Assembly (NCBI RefSeq): GCF_017353175.1
Contig: NZ_JAFMYW010000004.1
Location: forward strand, 62,001-126,000
Direction of reading: 5' to 3'
DNA: 64,000 nucleotides
Source: Fibrella forsythiae
GTDB taxonomy: Bacteria; Bacteroidota; Bacteroidia; Cytophagales; Spirosomataceae
The position numbers and the translations under genes were made by a program. Positions 36,313-46,385 of the stretch are shown here, piece by piece. Position 1 is the first letter of the stretch. The number at the start of each line of letters is the position of its first letter. The notes beneath the pieces are model-generated. The model was not told where the DNA came from. It did not search any database and was given only the letters and a program-made list of their open reading frames with translations.

Positions 36313-38337
36313 TTAATGAATAACCTTGACAGTCTGGTTCTGGTCCGGCGTGCTCACCCGCAACAACAGGATGCCTGCCGGTTGCTGGCCAACCGGCAAC
36401 TGCTGCCGTTCTACGCTGCCAGCCCGCTCTACCAAGCGTTCGCTCACTGCCCGCCCCGTCACATCCATCAGCTGAATTCGCAGGGGTTGACCCTCGGCGC
36501 CCCGAATGTCCAGGTTGATGGTTGCGCCCGAGACAGGATTACCCAACACCGTCACCGTCAGTGGAACTCGTGGCTCGTCAACGGCCAGTCGTACGCCTGC
36601 TCCCGGTTCCGTGCCCCATACCCGCTCATTTCCTACGTAGACAACCACCCGGCTGTTTGAACCCGACTCAGCGGGCTGCTCCTGATACGAATAGTCATTG
36701 GTCTGATCGAAACGGCCCCCATCGGGTTTGGAAATCCGGTAACGTACCCGGCCCGTGCTGGCTCCGGGAGCGAGTTGCCCGTCTTGCAGGAAGGTGATCT
36801 CCAGGTAATAATCGGCTCGCCCCAGCGCCTGAGGTAATTTCACCAGCTGGGCCCGAACGTTGCCTTCGTCAACCTCTACCAGCAATCGCTCAGTGCCATC
36901 GGCGGTGAAATAGTAGCGCGCTTTCAGCTCGCTGTAGTTCACCCCTACGTTGCCCTCGTTGCGTATGGTCAGGTACGTATTGATCTGAGTAGCCGAGGGA
37001 CCGTTCTTACTCTCGGTTAGCGCTCTGAGCGCCCGGATCTGGGTGGTGCTGCCTGGCTCCACACCCGCAACGAGCACGCCGTTGTAGTAGGCCGTAATAC
37101 GCAGATTGCCCACCAGTTGGTTACGGACAAGGGCATACGAGTAATCGTCCAGTTCATTCAGCCCGGCGTAGTCACTCTTGGCAAAGTAGGCCTGGATAGG
37201 TCCTGAACTGGCTCCGGCAGCCAGGCTACCCGCTCCGTCCGTAAAACTAAACTCTACATAGCCCGAAGCGCCCTGTTGGGCGGGTGAGAGCGGCACATAA
37301 CGCAGCCGCACATTCCCGTTACCCACCTGCGCGTAATTGATCGACAGGTTGCTCAGCGCAGCCGCGCCTTCCACCGTCAGGTAGTAGCGCAACGTAATGG
37401 CTGACAAGGGTAAGGCCGTATTCCCCTGATTCTGCAACTCGATCAGGGGCTGAATGGCGTTATTATCGGCGTAGTTGTCCACATCGCGGTGCAGCACCGT
37501 CAGCGCGGTCGTTGGGGTTGGTGCGCTAACCGTCACGCTGACCGTACCAGTCACCGTTCGGTCGCCATTGGCTGCCACCACGGTAAACGTTTGTACCCCG
37601 GCAGGCAAGGCCGATACCTGAGCGGTATTGCCACTAGGCCTGATGGTGCCCGGTCCGCTGAAGGTATAGCTGTATGGCACCCCAGCCGTACCTCCCGTCA
37701 CCGCAGCCGACAAACTTGTTGCCTCCGTGGTGAGCAGCCGGGTAGGCGTAGCCGTCAGCGTCAGGCTTAGGCTACCGCCGCCACCACCCACCCGTCGGGT
37801 CACGTTGATCACAAAGCTGGTAGTAGCTGATAGGCTGCCCGGATCGGTCGCTTTTATGGTGACGCTAATGGAACCGGGCGCGGTGGGTGTGCCCGAGATA
37901 ACGCGCGTGGCCGGGTTAAAGCTTAACCCATTGGCAGCGCTAAAGCTGGCGCTGTAGGTAAGGCTGTTAGGCGTTTCGGCGTCGGTGAAGGCATTGACCG
38001 TATACGAAAACGGCGTATTGACCGAGGCATTCTGATCAGCGTTGGTCGTAGAGATTGGTGCCGTATTCGTAGGTGTAGGCGACTTGCACAGGTACGAATC
38101 ACACAGGTCGGTGGCGGCTATCCGGGCATTGGGCGAGGATGTCGAAGGTGCCGTCAAAAGCGCCCGGTAATACCCCGGCTGGGTTAATCGCTGAAGACTG
38201 TCGACGATTTGTTGGGTTCGGCGACCGGCCGACGCATAGCTATTGGCCGGAGCGGGGCCAACCTGAGCCTGAACCGACGAAACCAGCCAACAAAGCGCGA
38301 CAATCCCAGGCAAGGCTATTCGATATAGCTGGCTCAT
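36313..38337 (-). CDS. Secreted protein with two CBM3-type modules and T9SS C-terminal domain
   Basis: A 674-residue protein: signal peptide (1-25), a putative-Ig (He_PIG-like) domain at about 90-185 (LSFNPATRVISGTPTAPGS), an Ig-like segment to about 270, CBM3-type module 1 at about 277-424 (LTVLHRDVDNYADNN, LDDYSY, then ITAYYNGVLVAGVEPG), module 2 at about 430-580 (ALTESKNGPSATQINTYL, NDYSYQEQ, VVVYVGNERVWGTEPG), and a type IX secretion C-terminal domain (ILLLRVSTPDQNQTVKVIH). No catalytic domain is visible. CBM3 binds cellulose or chitin in known cases. The modules are paralogous to those of the subtilase at 50111. The small secreted protein gene is 34 bases upstream. Confidence 0.8.
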   Translation of the reverse strand: MSQLYRIALPGIVALCWLVSSVQAQVGPAPANSYASAGRRTQQIVDSLQRLTQPGYYRALLTAPSTSSPNARIAATDLCDSYLCKSPTPTNTAPISTTNADQNASVNTPFSYTVNAFTDAETPNSLTYSASFSAANGLSFNPATRVISGTPTAPGSISVTIKATDPGSLSATTSFVINVTRRVGGGGGSLSLTLTATPTRLLTTEATSLSAAVTGGTAGVPYSYTFSGPGTIRPSGNTAQVSALPAGVQTFTVVAANGDRTVTGTVSVTVSAPTPTTALTVLHRDVDNYADNNAIQPLIELQNQGNTALPLSAITLRYYLTVEGAAALSNLSINYAQVGNGNVRLRYVPLSPAQQGASGYVEFSFTDGAGSLAAGASSGPIQAYFAKSDYAGLNELDDYSYALVRNQLVGNLRITAYYNGVLVAGVEPGSTTQIRALRALTESKNGPSATQINTYLTIRNEGNVGVNYSELKARYYFTADGTERLLVEVDEGNVRAQLVKLPQALGRADYYLEITFLQDGQLAPGASTGRVRYRISKPDGGRFDQTNDYSYQEQPAESGSNSRVVVYVGNERVWGTEPGAGVRLAVDEPRVPLTVTVLGNPVSGATINLDIRGAEGQPLRIQLMDVTGRAVSERLVERAGSVERQQLPVGQQPAGILLLRVSTPDQNQTVKVIH

Positions 38338-38371
38338 GGTCTTGCTATTTAGCGGATGAGTGAGGATGTAC

Positions 38372-38944
38372 CTAATCGGTGATGGCCGAGGCTGGTATCG
38401 TAGAGTCGACGTTTGACGTGTTCGTCACTCTGTTCCAGGTAACCAGGCGAAGGTTAGCTGGTGCTGCCGGATTGTAGGTAGCTACCTGTCCATATTCGAG
38501 CGAAATAGATTCGGATAGTGACGGACAACCGCTAGGGCATCCTGGCACACCACTCGCTGCATAATTGGACACGACAACAAGACCCAGCACAACCCGATAA
38601 GCCAGTGACCCATCGGCGCGATAAAAATTAAGCCGGGCGTATCGATAGTATCCACCAGAGAAGAGCGATTTTTGAAAGGCGGCGGTAGAAGGGTCTATCT
38701 GTTTGGTAATAACCATTGGCGGGAAACCGGCCCTGCCAGCCCCGGTACCTGTCGATTGCGAACCGATGTTTATTGTGTTTGTGAAGCTGTACTGCGCGCT
38801 GGTCAACGGAATCGGCGTCGTATAGTCAGGCACCTGAGATGGGCCTGACCCTCTGAATAATTCCAGGGTGATTCCTTGTGCGAAAGAGAAACTGGTGGCG
38901 AAACATAAGGCAACGCCCACGAAGAGAGAGAGAAACGTTTTCAT
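38372..38944 (-). CDS. Small secreted protein of unknown function
   Basis: A 190-residue protein from the ATG at 38944 with a signal peptide (MKTFLSLFVGVALCFATSFSFAQ). The mature part is rich in Ser, Gly and aromatic residues with a Cys pair in GVPGCPSGCPSLSE, and predicted beta-rich. I do not recognise the family. It precedes the CBM3-type gene by 34 bases on the same strand, so the two are probably one operon and may be exported together. Confidence 0.65.
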   Translation of the reverse strand: MKTFLSLFVGVALCFATSFSFAQGITLELFRGSGPSQVPDYTTPIPLTSAQYSFTNTINIGSQSTGTGAGRAGFPPMVITKQIDPSTAAFQKSLFSGGYYRYARLNFYRADGSLAYRVVLGLVVVSNYAASGVPGCPSGCPSLSESISLEYGQVATYNPAAPANLRLVTWNRVTNTSNVDSTIPASAITD

Positions 38945-39158
38945 AAAAGTTTGAGGCAATACTGAGTTGAATTAGCGAATAAACGTTAGTTGTCAAGCCT
39001 GTTTCTGAGGTGAAACGGCTCCCCAAAATTGGCTGACATCGCCCGGACACAGTATCGCCAATTGCCCAAAAACTAGCGCAGAATGCCCAATTTCGGCTCA
39101 TAAGGGCCTCTTCGGCAGGGTGAGCGCCTGACCAAGTGAACCATCACGACCCATTCGG

Positions 39159-42100
39159 TTAGTTGACCGACTGGCGGGCGTATTGGCCGGGGCTGACCTG
39201 GTATTGCTGGCGGAACAGTTTGCCGAAATGCGAAGCCGTCTGAAAGCCCACCCGCTCGGCGGTTTCGGTCACGCTCAGGCCCGACTGCAACAGCTCGGCG
39301 GCCCGTTTGAGTCGGTACAGCCGGATCACATCAGCCGGAGATAGCCCCGTCAGTGCCTTGAGTTTGCGGAACAGACTCATGCGGCTCATGCCCACTAAAG
39401 GCGGCAGATCATCGACCCCGAAAGCAGGTTGGTCCAGATGGTCGTCGAGCAGCGCGTAGAAGGTGCGTAAAAATGGATCGGTAGTAGGTGGCTGGTTAGC
39501 TGGGGAAGGCGAAGGATGAGTTGGGCGGCTGAGGTCGGCACGTACCCAATCGCGGAGGTTACGGGTGGTGGCGAGCAGATTCCGCACCCGCAGTTGCAGT
39601 TCGGCCACCACAAACGGTTTGGTCAGGTACTCGTCGGCACCGCGCGTCAGACCCTCTATCCGGTCGTTGAGGGTGACTTTGGCCGTTAGCAGCATTACCG
39701 GAATATGACTGGTCCGGACATCCGTTTTCAGGTGCTGGCAGAGGGCGTACCCATCCATCACCGGCATCAGCACGTCGGAGATGATAAGGTCCGGCAACTC
39801 AGCCAGTGCCTGCTCCAGCCCGGCCTGGCCGTCGACAGCCCGTTGTGTCCGGTACTGCGTGGGCAAACTGTCAAGGATAAACCCGGCCAGTTCGTCGTTG
39901 TCCTCCACCACCAGTATCAGCGGCTTGTCGTCGTCATCGGTTTCTGTCAAAGCGGTTTTCTGTCCGTTGGGAACGTACCCAGCCGTTGAACGCTCCTCAG
40001 CGCCGGGCTCGGCCGGGCGGTAGGGTAACTCAATGGTAAAAGTGCTGCCTTTCCCCTCTTCCGATGTAACGGCAATATGCCCCTGCTGGAGCCTGACCAG
40101 CTCTTTCACCAGCGATAAGCCAATACCAGAGCCAGTTTTAGAGCCAGAGCCGTTATGGGCTGTTCTGACTACTTCTGCAGCCAGCCCTGTGGACTCACCC
40201 TGATAAAAGCGATCGAAAATATGCGGAAGCTGACGGGCCGAAATGCCCCGCCCGGTATCGGTAATGGTCAGTCGTACCCCTGTTTCGATGGGCTTTAACT
40301 GCACACGTACCTCACCTCCGGCGTCGGTAAAATGAAGGGCATTGGCAATCAGGTTATAGAGAACCCGCTCCATCTTATCGGTATCGAACCAGTAGGCATC
40401 AGCCAGGCCACCGGTGCTGTAGTCGAGGCTGATTGCCTTTGCCGTAGCGGCATCGCGAAAGGAGTCGACCGTTTGGGCCACTACCGCCCCCAGATCACCC
40501 CGCACATTGACCACCGGCAGGGCACCGGCATCCAGCCGGGACAGGTCGAGCAGTTGATTCACCAGGCCCAGCAACTGATGGGCGTTATGGTCTATCGTGG
40601 TCAGCAGCCGCCGTTCGTTGGGCGCGTTCAGGTGTTGGCGCAGTTGCTCGGCGGGCCCCAGAATCAGCGTCAATGGGGTGCGAAACTCGTGCGTGATGTT
40701 GGCGAAGAAGTTGGATTTCAGTTCGTCAACGGCCTTTAACTGCTCAGTTTCCTGCTGTTTCAGGGCCGTTTCGCGTCGTTGCAGCACCAGTGACTGTTGC
40801 AGCCGGATTCGGTTGATGTACGACCGGTTTATGGTAACTGCCAGCCAGCCAAGTGTAACGACATACAGCAGCCAGGCATACCAGGTAGACCAGATCGGCG
40901 GACGGATCGTGATGGGCAACCGACGAACGTACCGGCTCCATCGCCCCGACGTGTTCGATGCGTTCAACAGCAGCGTGTAGCTTCCCGGACGCAGGCCGGT
41001 ATACGTTGCCACGGGGTTGTCGGTCTCTTTCCAGGTCTCTTCCAGCCCATCGAGCCGATAGCGAAACCGGTTTTTAGTAAGCCGGTTAAACTGGAGCGCA
41101 GCAAACCGGGCGGTCACGAAATTCAGGTCGTACGGCAAGGTTAACCGGTCAATGGCCCGCACCGGCAGAGAATCTAACAGCGTTGCCGGGGCAGGCTGAT
41201 TATTAATTTGTAACTCAACCAGTTCAACCGTTGGCTCAAATGTGTCGTCAACTACTTGTCGGGGGTAGAACGTCGTAATTCCTTCCAGCCCACCCATGAT
41301 GATGCGGTCATCGGGCAGGTGTATGTAGTGAAACCGGTTAAACTCATTGGCCAGTAGCCCGTCATGTTGCGTAAAGGTCTTTGTCGCAAACGTCCGGCGA
41401 TCCATGCGGCAAAGGCCCTTATTCGTCCCCAGCCACAACTGCCCCTGTTGATCGGGAATAGCTGAATAGATGACGTTGTTTGGCAAACCGTCGGCCTGTG
41501 TAATCCGGCGGAACGTACCTGTCTGTTTGTCAAAGGCACACAGGCCGTTGCCGAACGTACCCAGCCAAAGCCGGTTTGGGTCGGCGGGATCGTCGCTGAG
41601 GCACAGCAGCGCATTGTTACTCAGCGATTGGGCTTTACCCGGCTGATTGGCAAACTGCCGCAATTGACCGGTCTGCCGGTTCATTTGCCACAGTCCCTGT
41701 TGCTCCGTAGCCAGCCAGAGGTATTGCCGATCAACTACAAACGACAGCACCCCACCCATTTTGGCGGTAGGAATACGATGCGTGAACAGAATCCAGCGCG
41801 CCTGTTCATTGTCATAAAACCAGATCACCGAACCGCTCAGGGCCCACACCTGCCCAGCCGGGTCAGTGGCCAGCGGACAGGGCGGATCGCCAACTACCGG
41901 ATTGGTAACGTGGTTGGGCAGGCGCTGCGCGGTGAGCTGACCCGACTGCCGGTCATACCGGTGAATGGTGGCATACTTAGTACTGAACCAGATCAGGCCC
42001 CTCCGGTCAAGCGTGTACCGAAAATTGTAACTGGTGTGGCCGTCCAGATAGCTGGTTGGCCACCGACTGGCCGGAATGTTTAGGCCAATCGGACCAAGCA

Positions 42101-43190
42101 GGTCGGCATGGAAAGACTGTCGATACTGGGCCGTCTGAAAAGGATTGGGGCGCAGGTCATACTTCCTGATGCCTGACCCACCGGTTCCTTCCCACAAGAC
42201 ATCCGACCGGTCAATCCACATACGTGTTCCGTTGTCCTGAGGCCGGTCCGGGGATATCTGAGCCAGTACCTCAACGCCTTTCTGATCTGTAAAGCGCACT
42301 AAACCTGGCCTGACCCCGGTTCCCCAATTGATATACACCCAGCCCCGGCTATCAGTAGCAAAACTCATTTTAGGCCAGTCGATCGGGGGTATACTGAAGT
42401 CATAAGACTGGCCTGTCCCGGTTGCGGGCTGAAAGCGGATTACCTGCCCCGGTTTAAACAGAAGCAGTGCCCCGTCGGTTGGCCGCGTATACAGGCGATT
42501 GATCATCAGCGGCTTACCTGTTCTGTCAACGGGTTGGCGACCGAACGTCCATTGACCGGTTCGTTCATCAAAGCTGGCAAGCCCCGTTCGCGTGGCCAGC
42601 CAGATGGTGTGGTTGCGGCTTTCTACCAGATCCAATGCCTGAATAGTTTCCGGAAACGATTGACTAGCCCCAATCCGGTGCTGTCCATCCAGGTCGAACC
42701 GGATCAGCCGCTGGTCAGCCAGGATCAGCCATAGCCGGTTTCGCTGGTCAATAAACAGTTGCAGGTCTTTCTGCTGGCCAATGGCTTTCTGGTAGGCCGG
42801 TTGGCGGGAGAAGTTGACGAACGTTTCAGATTCAGGGTCGAACAGATCGATATCGCCCAGCTCAGAAACAATCCAGATGAATCCCTGGTGGTCTGGTATC
42901 AGGTTCGTAATACCGGCGAAGGATAACGATGGCGGGCCATCGGGCCGGGGCTGAAACACCCGGAAGTGTTGCCCATCGAAGCGGCAGAGGCCGTCGCGGG
43001 TAGCCGCCCAGATAAATCCTTTTTTATCCTGCACAATGGCCGACACAAACGCCTGAGGTAGTCCCTGTTGCTCGGTAATAAGTATGGGGGCTGGTAATGA
43101 CTGAGCGTACCCAAACAGGTTGTGTATCAACCCTAGCAGTACGATCAGTAGCTTTCCTGTACCCCGTCTCCTCACAATCAATCTGACCAA
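39159..43190 (-). CDS. Hybrid two-component system sensor/regulator (one-piece HTCS)
   Basis: A 1343-residue inner-membrane protein that senses a periplasmic ligand and binds DNA itself. Order: signal segment (about 10-30), two beta-propellers of repeated two-component-propeller units (FIWAATRDGLCRFDG, LWLGTNKGLCRMDR), Y_Y_Y domain (about 690-765), membrane helix near 770 (WYAWLLYVVTLGWLAV), HisKA with phosphoacceptor His in FFANITHEFRTPLTLIL (about 835), HATPase, receiver with DVLMPVMDGY (Asp near 1138), and a C-terminal AraC helix-turn-helix (AERVGFQTASHFGKLFR). In Bacteroidota these usually control polysaccharide loci. Here no SusC/SusD pair is adjacent; the nearest genes downstream are the secreted pair at 36.3-38.9 kb. 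Confidence 0.94.
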   Translation of the reverse strand: MVRLIVRRRGTGKLLIVLLGLIHNLFGYAQSLPAPILITEQQGLPQAFVSAIVQDKKGFIWAATRDGLCRFDGQHFRVFQPRPDGPPSLSFAGITNLIPDHQGFIWIVSELGDIDLFDPESETFVNFSRQPAYQKAIGQQKDLQLFIDQRNRLWLILADQRLIRFDLDGQHRIGASQSFPETIQALDLVESRNHTIWLATRTGLASFDERTGQWTFGRQPVDRTGKPLMINRLYTRPTDGALLLFKPGQVIRFQPATGTGQSYDFSIPPIDWPKMSFATDSRGWVYINWGTGVRPGLVRFTDQKGVEVLAQISPDRPQDNGTRMWIDRSDVLWEGTGGSGIRKYDLRPNPFQTAQYRQSFHADLLGPIGLNIPASRWPTSYLDGHTSYNFRYTLDRRGLIWFSTKYATIHRYDRQSGQLTAQRLPNHVTNPVVGDPPCPLATDPAGQVWALSGSVIWFYDNEQARWILFTHRIPTAKMGGVLSFVVDRQYLWLATEQQGLWQMNRQTGQLRQFANQPGKAQSLSNNALLCLSDDPADPNRLWLGTFGNGLCAFDKQTGTFRRITQADGLPNNVIYSAIPDQQGQLWLGTNKGLCRMDRRTFATKTFTQHDGLLANEFNRFHYIHLPDDRIIMGGLEGITTFYPRQVVDDTFEPTVELVELQINNQPAPATLLDSLPVRAIDRLTLPYDLNFVTARFAALQFNRLTKNRFRYRLDGLEETWKETDNPVATYTGLRPGSYTLLLNASNTSGRWSRYVRRLPITIRPPIWSTWYAWLLYVVTLGWLAVTINRSYINRIRLQQSLVLQRRETALKQQETEQLKAVDELKSNFFANITHEFRTPLTLILGPAEQLRQHLNAPNERRLLTTIDHNAHQLLGLVNQLLDLSRLDAGALPVVNVRGDLGAVVAQTVDSFRDAATAKAISLDYSTGGLADAYWFDTDKMERVLYNLIANALHFTDAGGEVRVQLKPIETGVRLTITDTGRGISARQLPHIFDRFYQGESTGLAAEVVRTAHNGSGSKTGSGIGLSLVKELVRLQQGHIAVTSEEGKGSTFTIELPYRPAEPGAEERSTAGYVPNGQKTALTETDDDDKPLILVVEDNDELAGFILDSLPTQYRTQRAVDGQAGLEQALAELPDLIISDVLMPVMDGYALCQHLKTDVRTSHIPVMLLTAKVTLNDRIEGLTRGADEYLTKPFVVAELQLRVRNLLATTRNLRDWVRADLSRPTHPSPSPANQPPTTDPFLRTFYALLDDHLDQPAFGVDDLPPLVGMSRMSLFRKLKALTGLSPADVIRLYRLKRAAELLQSGLSVTETAERVGFQTASHFGKLFRQQYQVSPGQYARQSVN

Positions 43191-43334
43191 AACAACCGGT
43201 TTGCTCCCTTCGCTTGATACGCTCGTCTAAATAAGAACATATCAATCTATTTTCACTATAGAATAATTAGATTGTCTAGTGTAGCAAGGTTGTTCCTATT
43301 CAGGTGTTGTGCCTCATTAAGTGAGCGTTCACCG

Positions 43335-44732
43335 TTACTCCACTCTACTAAATACATTATTGAGTGCCTCGGCCAGGGTTGGGTGCGCAAAAACGGCGTC
43401 GCGGAGGCGTGGGTACGTTACGTTGCCCATCATCGCAATCTGTAGCATGGTCATTACCTCGCCGCCTTCCATTCCCAAAATCGCCGCGCCCAGAATCTGA
43501 TCCGTATCAGCATCGATGATTACTTTCATCAGGCCGCCGGTCCGGTTGGTTTCAATAGCCCGCGCCACACTCGACATGGGCATCGACGCCACTTTGATCG
43601 ATTTACCCTGCTGGCGTGCTTCCGTTTCGCTAAGGCCAACCCGGCCCAGTTGCGGGTCGGTAAAGATGGTGTAGGGTACCGGCCGACCAACAATTGACGC
43701 GTCGCCGCCTTCGAGCAGGTTCTTTTTAACTACCCGGTAATCGTCGTACGAAATGTGGGTAAACGCCGGGCCACCTTTGATGTCGCCCAACGCATAAACA
43801 CCCGGCTGACTGGTCTCCAGCTTGTCGTTTACCTGAATAAATCCGTGTTCATCGGTTGTTATGCCAGCCGCCGTCAGGTTGAGCGCTGCGGTGTTGGGCG
43901 TAGTGCCGGTCACGACCAGCAGCTTCGTTCCAGTGAGCAGGACAGGGCCTTTATCCGTTTTCAAAGCCAGCGTAACCCCATTATCGCCACTTCGGCTGAC
44001 CTGTTCAACGCTGGTGTTGGTCATCACCCGCACACCTTCATCTTCCAGAATCTTCGTCAGTTCGTCGGCAATGTCTTTGTCTTCGCGGGAAAGCAACTGG
44101 TCGCCCCGCTCAATGATGGTCACCTCGCTGCCGAATCGGCGAAACATCTGGCTAAACTCCACACCGATGTAGCCGCCGCCTAAAATCAGCAGGTGTTCAG
44201 GCAGCTCAGTCGCATCCATCAGCTCCGTCGATGTTACCCAGGAAACCGTGTCCAGGCCGGGTAAGTCGGGCTTTTTGGGATGCGTACCACAGTCAATGAA
44301 GATGTAGTTGGCGGTCAGATTCCGTTGGCCTCCGGCAGGTAATTTTACAGCAATCTCTCTGGGTGCCGTAAACCGAGCTTCGCCCTGAATAAAGGTCAGG
44401 TTTTCAGTTTCGGCAAACGAGTCATTGATACCATCCCGAAACTTTTGAACGACCTTATCTTTCCGCTCAATTACCGCCTTAAAGTCAACGCCTATGTCGG
44501 CAATGTCAATACCAAACTCAGCCGCCCGTCGGGCCTGAAAAGCCATTTCTGCTGACGATAGGAGCGTTTTGGTGGGTGTGCAACCGTAGTTGATGCAGGA
44601 ACCACCCACCTGATTTCGTTCAATGATGGCGGTTCGCCAGCCTTTTTTTGCCAACGCCGTTGCCAACGGTTTTCCAGACTGCCCAACGCCTATGATCAGG
44701 GCGTCGAAGGGTTCAACAGGGTCATTATTCAT
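43335..44732 (-). CDS. FAD-dependent pyridine nucleotide-disulfide oxidoreductase (mercuric reductase/Lpd-like)
   Basis: A 465-residue class I flavoprotein. GVGQSGKPLATALAKKGW is the FAD loop, Cys46 and Cys51 in GGSCINYGCTPTKT the redox disulfide, a second Rossmann loop (ILGGGYIGVEF) binds NAD(P)H, and HPTLAEALNNVF closes the dimer domain. Lpd would have HAHPT with His-Glu pair; here FAHPTLAEA retains it in part. The mercuric-reductase-like clade without HMA domain or C-terminal Cys pair is likelier than true Lpd; substrate unknown. It follows the DUF4126 gene by 28 bases. Confidence 0.8.
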   Translation of the reverse strand: MNNDPVEPFDALIIGVGQSGKPLATALAKKGWRTAIIERNQVGGSCINYGCTPTKTLLSSAEMAFQARRAAEFGIDIADIGVDFKAVIERKDKVVQKFRDGINDSFAETENLTFIQGEARFTAPREIAVKLPAGGQRNLTANYIFIDCGTHPKKPDLPGLDTVSWVTSTELMDATELPEHLLILGGGYIGVEFSQMFRRFGSEVTIIERGDQLLSREDKDIADELTKILEDEGVRVMTNTSVEQVSRSGDNGVTLALKTDKGPVLLTGTKLLVVTGTTPNTAALNLTAAGITTDEHGFIQVNDKLETSQPGVYALGDIKGGPAFTHISYDDYRVVKKNLLEGGDASIVGRPVPYTIFTDPQLGRVGLSETEARQQGKSIKVASMPMSSVARAIETNRTGGLMKVIIDADTDQILGAAILGMEGGEVMTMLQIAMMGNVTYPRLRDAVFAHPTLAEALNNVFSRVE

Positions 44733-44749
44733 GCGTGTGATGATAAAGC

Positions 44750-44760
44750 CAGGTACGTTG
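44750..44760 (+). repeat. CAGGTACGTTG motif, intergenic copy
   Basis: Eleven-base copy lying entirely in the 28-base gap between the oxidoreductase and DUF4126 genes. Confidence 0.7.
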
Positions 44761-45255
44761 TTAAGCCAGCCGGGCTACAGGGTTAATGCCATTGACAACA
44801 GCAAGGCCACCACCAGCCACCAGCGCATCTTCAACCAAAGCCCCAATAGTGTCGGGCAGGCCAAGATCATGATCGAGCCAGCGACGCAGATTAAAGAAGA
44901 GCAACGTACCTGCCACCGCTCCCAGACCACCCAGAATGGCGCCAACCGGCACCTGCTGGCCCTCCACTTCGCTCACGACTGCCCCGCAGGTTGAGCCCAT
45001 CACGATACGGCCCAGAAACTGGGGCGGTGAGGTGCGATTAGGGGCACTCGGCAGTTTATCGCCAACAATTTCGCCGCCTGCCAGCGCTTTAAACACCCTG
45101 GCCGTAGTGGGCTGAGCCAAATAGTGAAGAAGCGTTTGGGGATGTTCGACCGGAATTGTCTGCGAAAGCCTGTGACTGAGTAAGGCAGGGGCCGACATAG
45201 CGCGCATGCCAGCGATAAAGCCAATCTGAAAAGACCGGAGATAGGATGTGTTCAT
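44761..45255 (-). CDS. DUF4126-like membrane protein
   Basis: A 164-residue protein with about four hydrophobic, Gly-rich segments (GFIAGMRAMSAPALLSH start; GAILGGLGAVAGTLLFFNLR; DALVAGGGLAVVNGINP end), typical of the uncharacterised DUF4126 membrane family, and an internal KALAGGEIVGDKLPSAPNRT segment that is diagnostic. Its job is unknown. It is the first gene of a two-gene unit with the flavoprotein. It contains a CAGGTACGTTGC copy (44901). Confidence 0.65.
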   Translation of the reverse strand: MNTSYLRSFQIGFIAGMRAMSAPALLSHRLSQTIPVEHPQTLLHYLAQPTTARVFKALAGGEIVGDKLPSAPNRTSPPQFLGRIVMGSTCGAVVSEVEGQQVPVGAILGGLGAVAGTLLFFNLRRWLDHDLGLPDTIGALVEDALVAGGGLAVVNGINPVARLA

Positions 45256-45336
45256 ACCGTTGTTTTAGTAGTACCTACTCAACACGTCGCACATTAAATG
45301 GTTACGAAAGGCCATCGTCCGGGCACGTCGGCGTCA

Positions 45337-45401
45337 GGTTGTCCGATACACAAAGAGCCCCGCCAGACCATCTGGCGGGGCTCTTTGTGTATCGGACAAC
45401 C
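45337..45401 (-). terminator. 31-bp perfect hairpin
   Basis: Bases 45337-45367 pair perfectly with 45371-45401 around a 3-base loop; the stem core is AGAGCCCCGCC. It lies immediately beyond the 3' end of the FKBP gene and upstream of the DUF4126 gene, so it should terminate the FKBP transcript. Confidence 0.8.
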
Positions 45402-45404
45402 TTC

Positions 45405-46298
45405 TTACTTGGCCGAAACGACTTCTACCGTAAACGCTAGTGGCGAATAGGGCGGAATGGCTACGTTGCCGACAGCATCGTACTTGATTGTGGTGCCATA
45501 GCCCAGCGATGAGGGAAAGACGAGTACGCCTTTCTCACCTACTCTCAGTGATTTCAGCCCTGTTTCGAAACCGGGAATAAAACTGCCGCGGCCAAGCGGT
45601 ACGTCGAGGGTCTTACCGCCACCATCATCAAATGGCTTGGTGGCCCGCAGTAGGCTACCCGAATATTTTATCGTTACGGTTTGTCCGTCGATCAGCGGAG
45701 CGCCCGTTGGTACAGCCAGTGTTTTGATCACCCGCAAGCCGTTGGTTTGCAGTTCTGAAACGGTGTATTTGTTACGCTCTATATAACTCTCGATTTGCTG
45801 ATCTTCGGAACGGGCCCTGTTGAGGGTAATATCGAACCGAACCGGTGTGTTGGCAGGCAGCTTACCACCAACGGCGTCTGAACTACCAAAAGCAGCGTAG
45901 GATGGAATCAGGAAGATTGCTTTCTCTCCTTCGCGCACTTTGGCAAAACCCGCTTCCAGGCCGGGCAGCATCGCATTCAGGCCAAACGGAAAATAGATAG
46001 CCGTATCGCGGGCGGCTATATCGATCACCGTACCATCGAGTTTGGAGATTGTGTACAGAAACTCCAGTTCATCGGCAACTGAAGGCAATTTTCCCGATGG
46101 GTTAGCCTTTGTAATAACATAGCGTACGCCGTAGTTTGTTTCGGTCACGGCCAGGCCATTCTTCCGGGCATACGTACCAATGGAGGTAGTATCTTTCACA
46201 AACGTATCCTGGGTAGGATCAACGTATGCATCCTTACACGAGGTGAACGAAATCGCTATGGTAGCGGCGGCGACAAACGCCAGACTGAGTTTACGCAT
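45405..46298 (-). CDS. Tandem-FKBP peptidyl-prolyl isomerase lipoprotein
   Basis: A 297-residue protein that speeds Xaa-Pro isomerisation during folding in the envelope. The N-terminus MRKLSLAFVAAATIAISFTSC is a lipoprotein signal with Cys21. Two FKBP domains follow (about 55-165 and 175-295), the second with FIPGFETGLKSLRVGEKG and YSPLAFTVEVVSA, the first with MLPGLEAGFAKVREGEKA. The first domain is more diverged and may only bind substrate. Monocistronic, ending at the 31-bp hairpin. Confidence 0.9.
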   Translation of the reverse strand: MRKLSLAFVAAATIAISFTSCKDAYVDPTQDTFVKDTTSIGTYARKNGLAVTETNYGVRYVITKANPSGKLPSVADELEFLYTISKLDGTVIDIAARDTAIYFPFGLNAMLPGLEAGFAKVREGEKAIFLIPSYAAFGSSDAVGGKLPANTPVRFDITLNRARSEDQQIESYIERNKYTVSELQTNGLRVIKTLAVPTGAPLIDGQTVTIKYSGSLLRATKPFDDGGGKTLDVPLGRGSFIPGFETGLKSLRVGEKGVLVFPSSLGYGTTIKYDAVGNVAIPPYSPLAFTVEVVSAK

Positions 46299-46385
46299 TG
46301 GTTTCCGAGTTGATGTCTGAGGACCGACATCCTATGTTAACTATATACTAGTACCCTACTTTTCATAAGAACGTTGGAATAAGGC

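Noticed and set aside
36313-38337. Cellulase function for the CBM3-type protein
   Set aside because: No catalytic domain is visible between the signal peptide and the modules.
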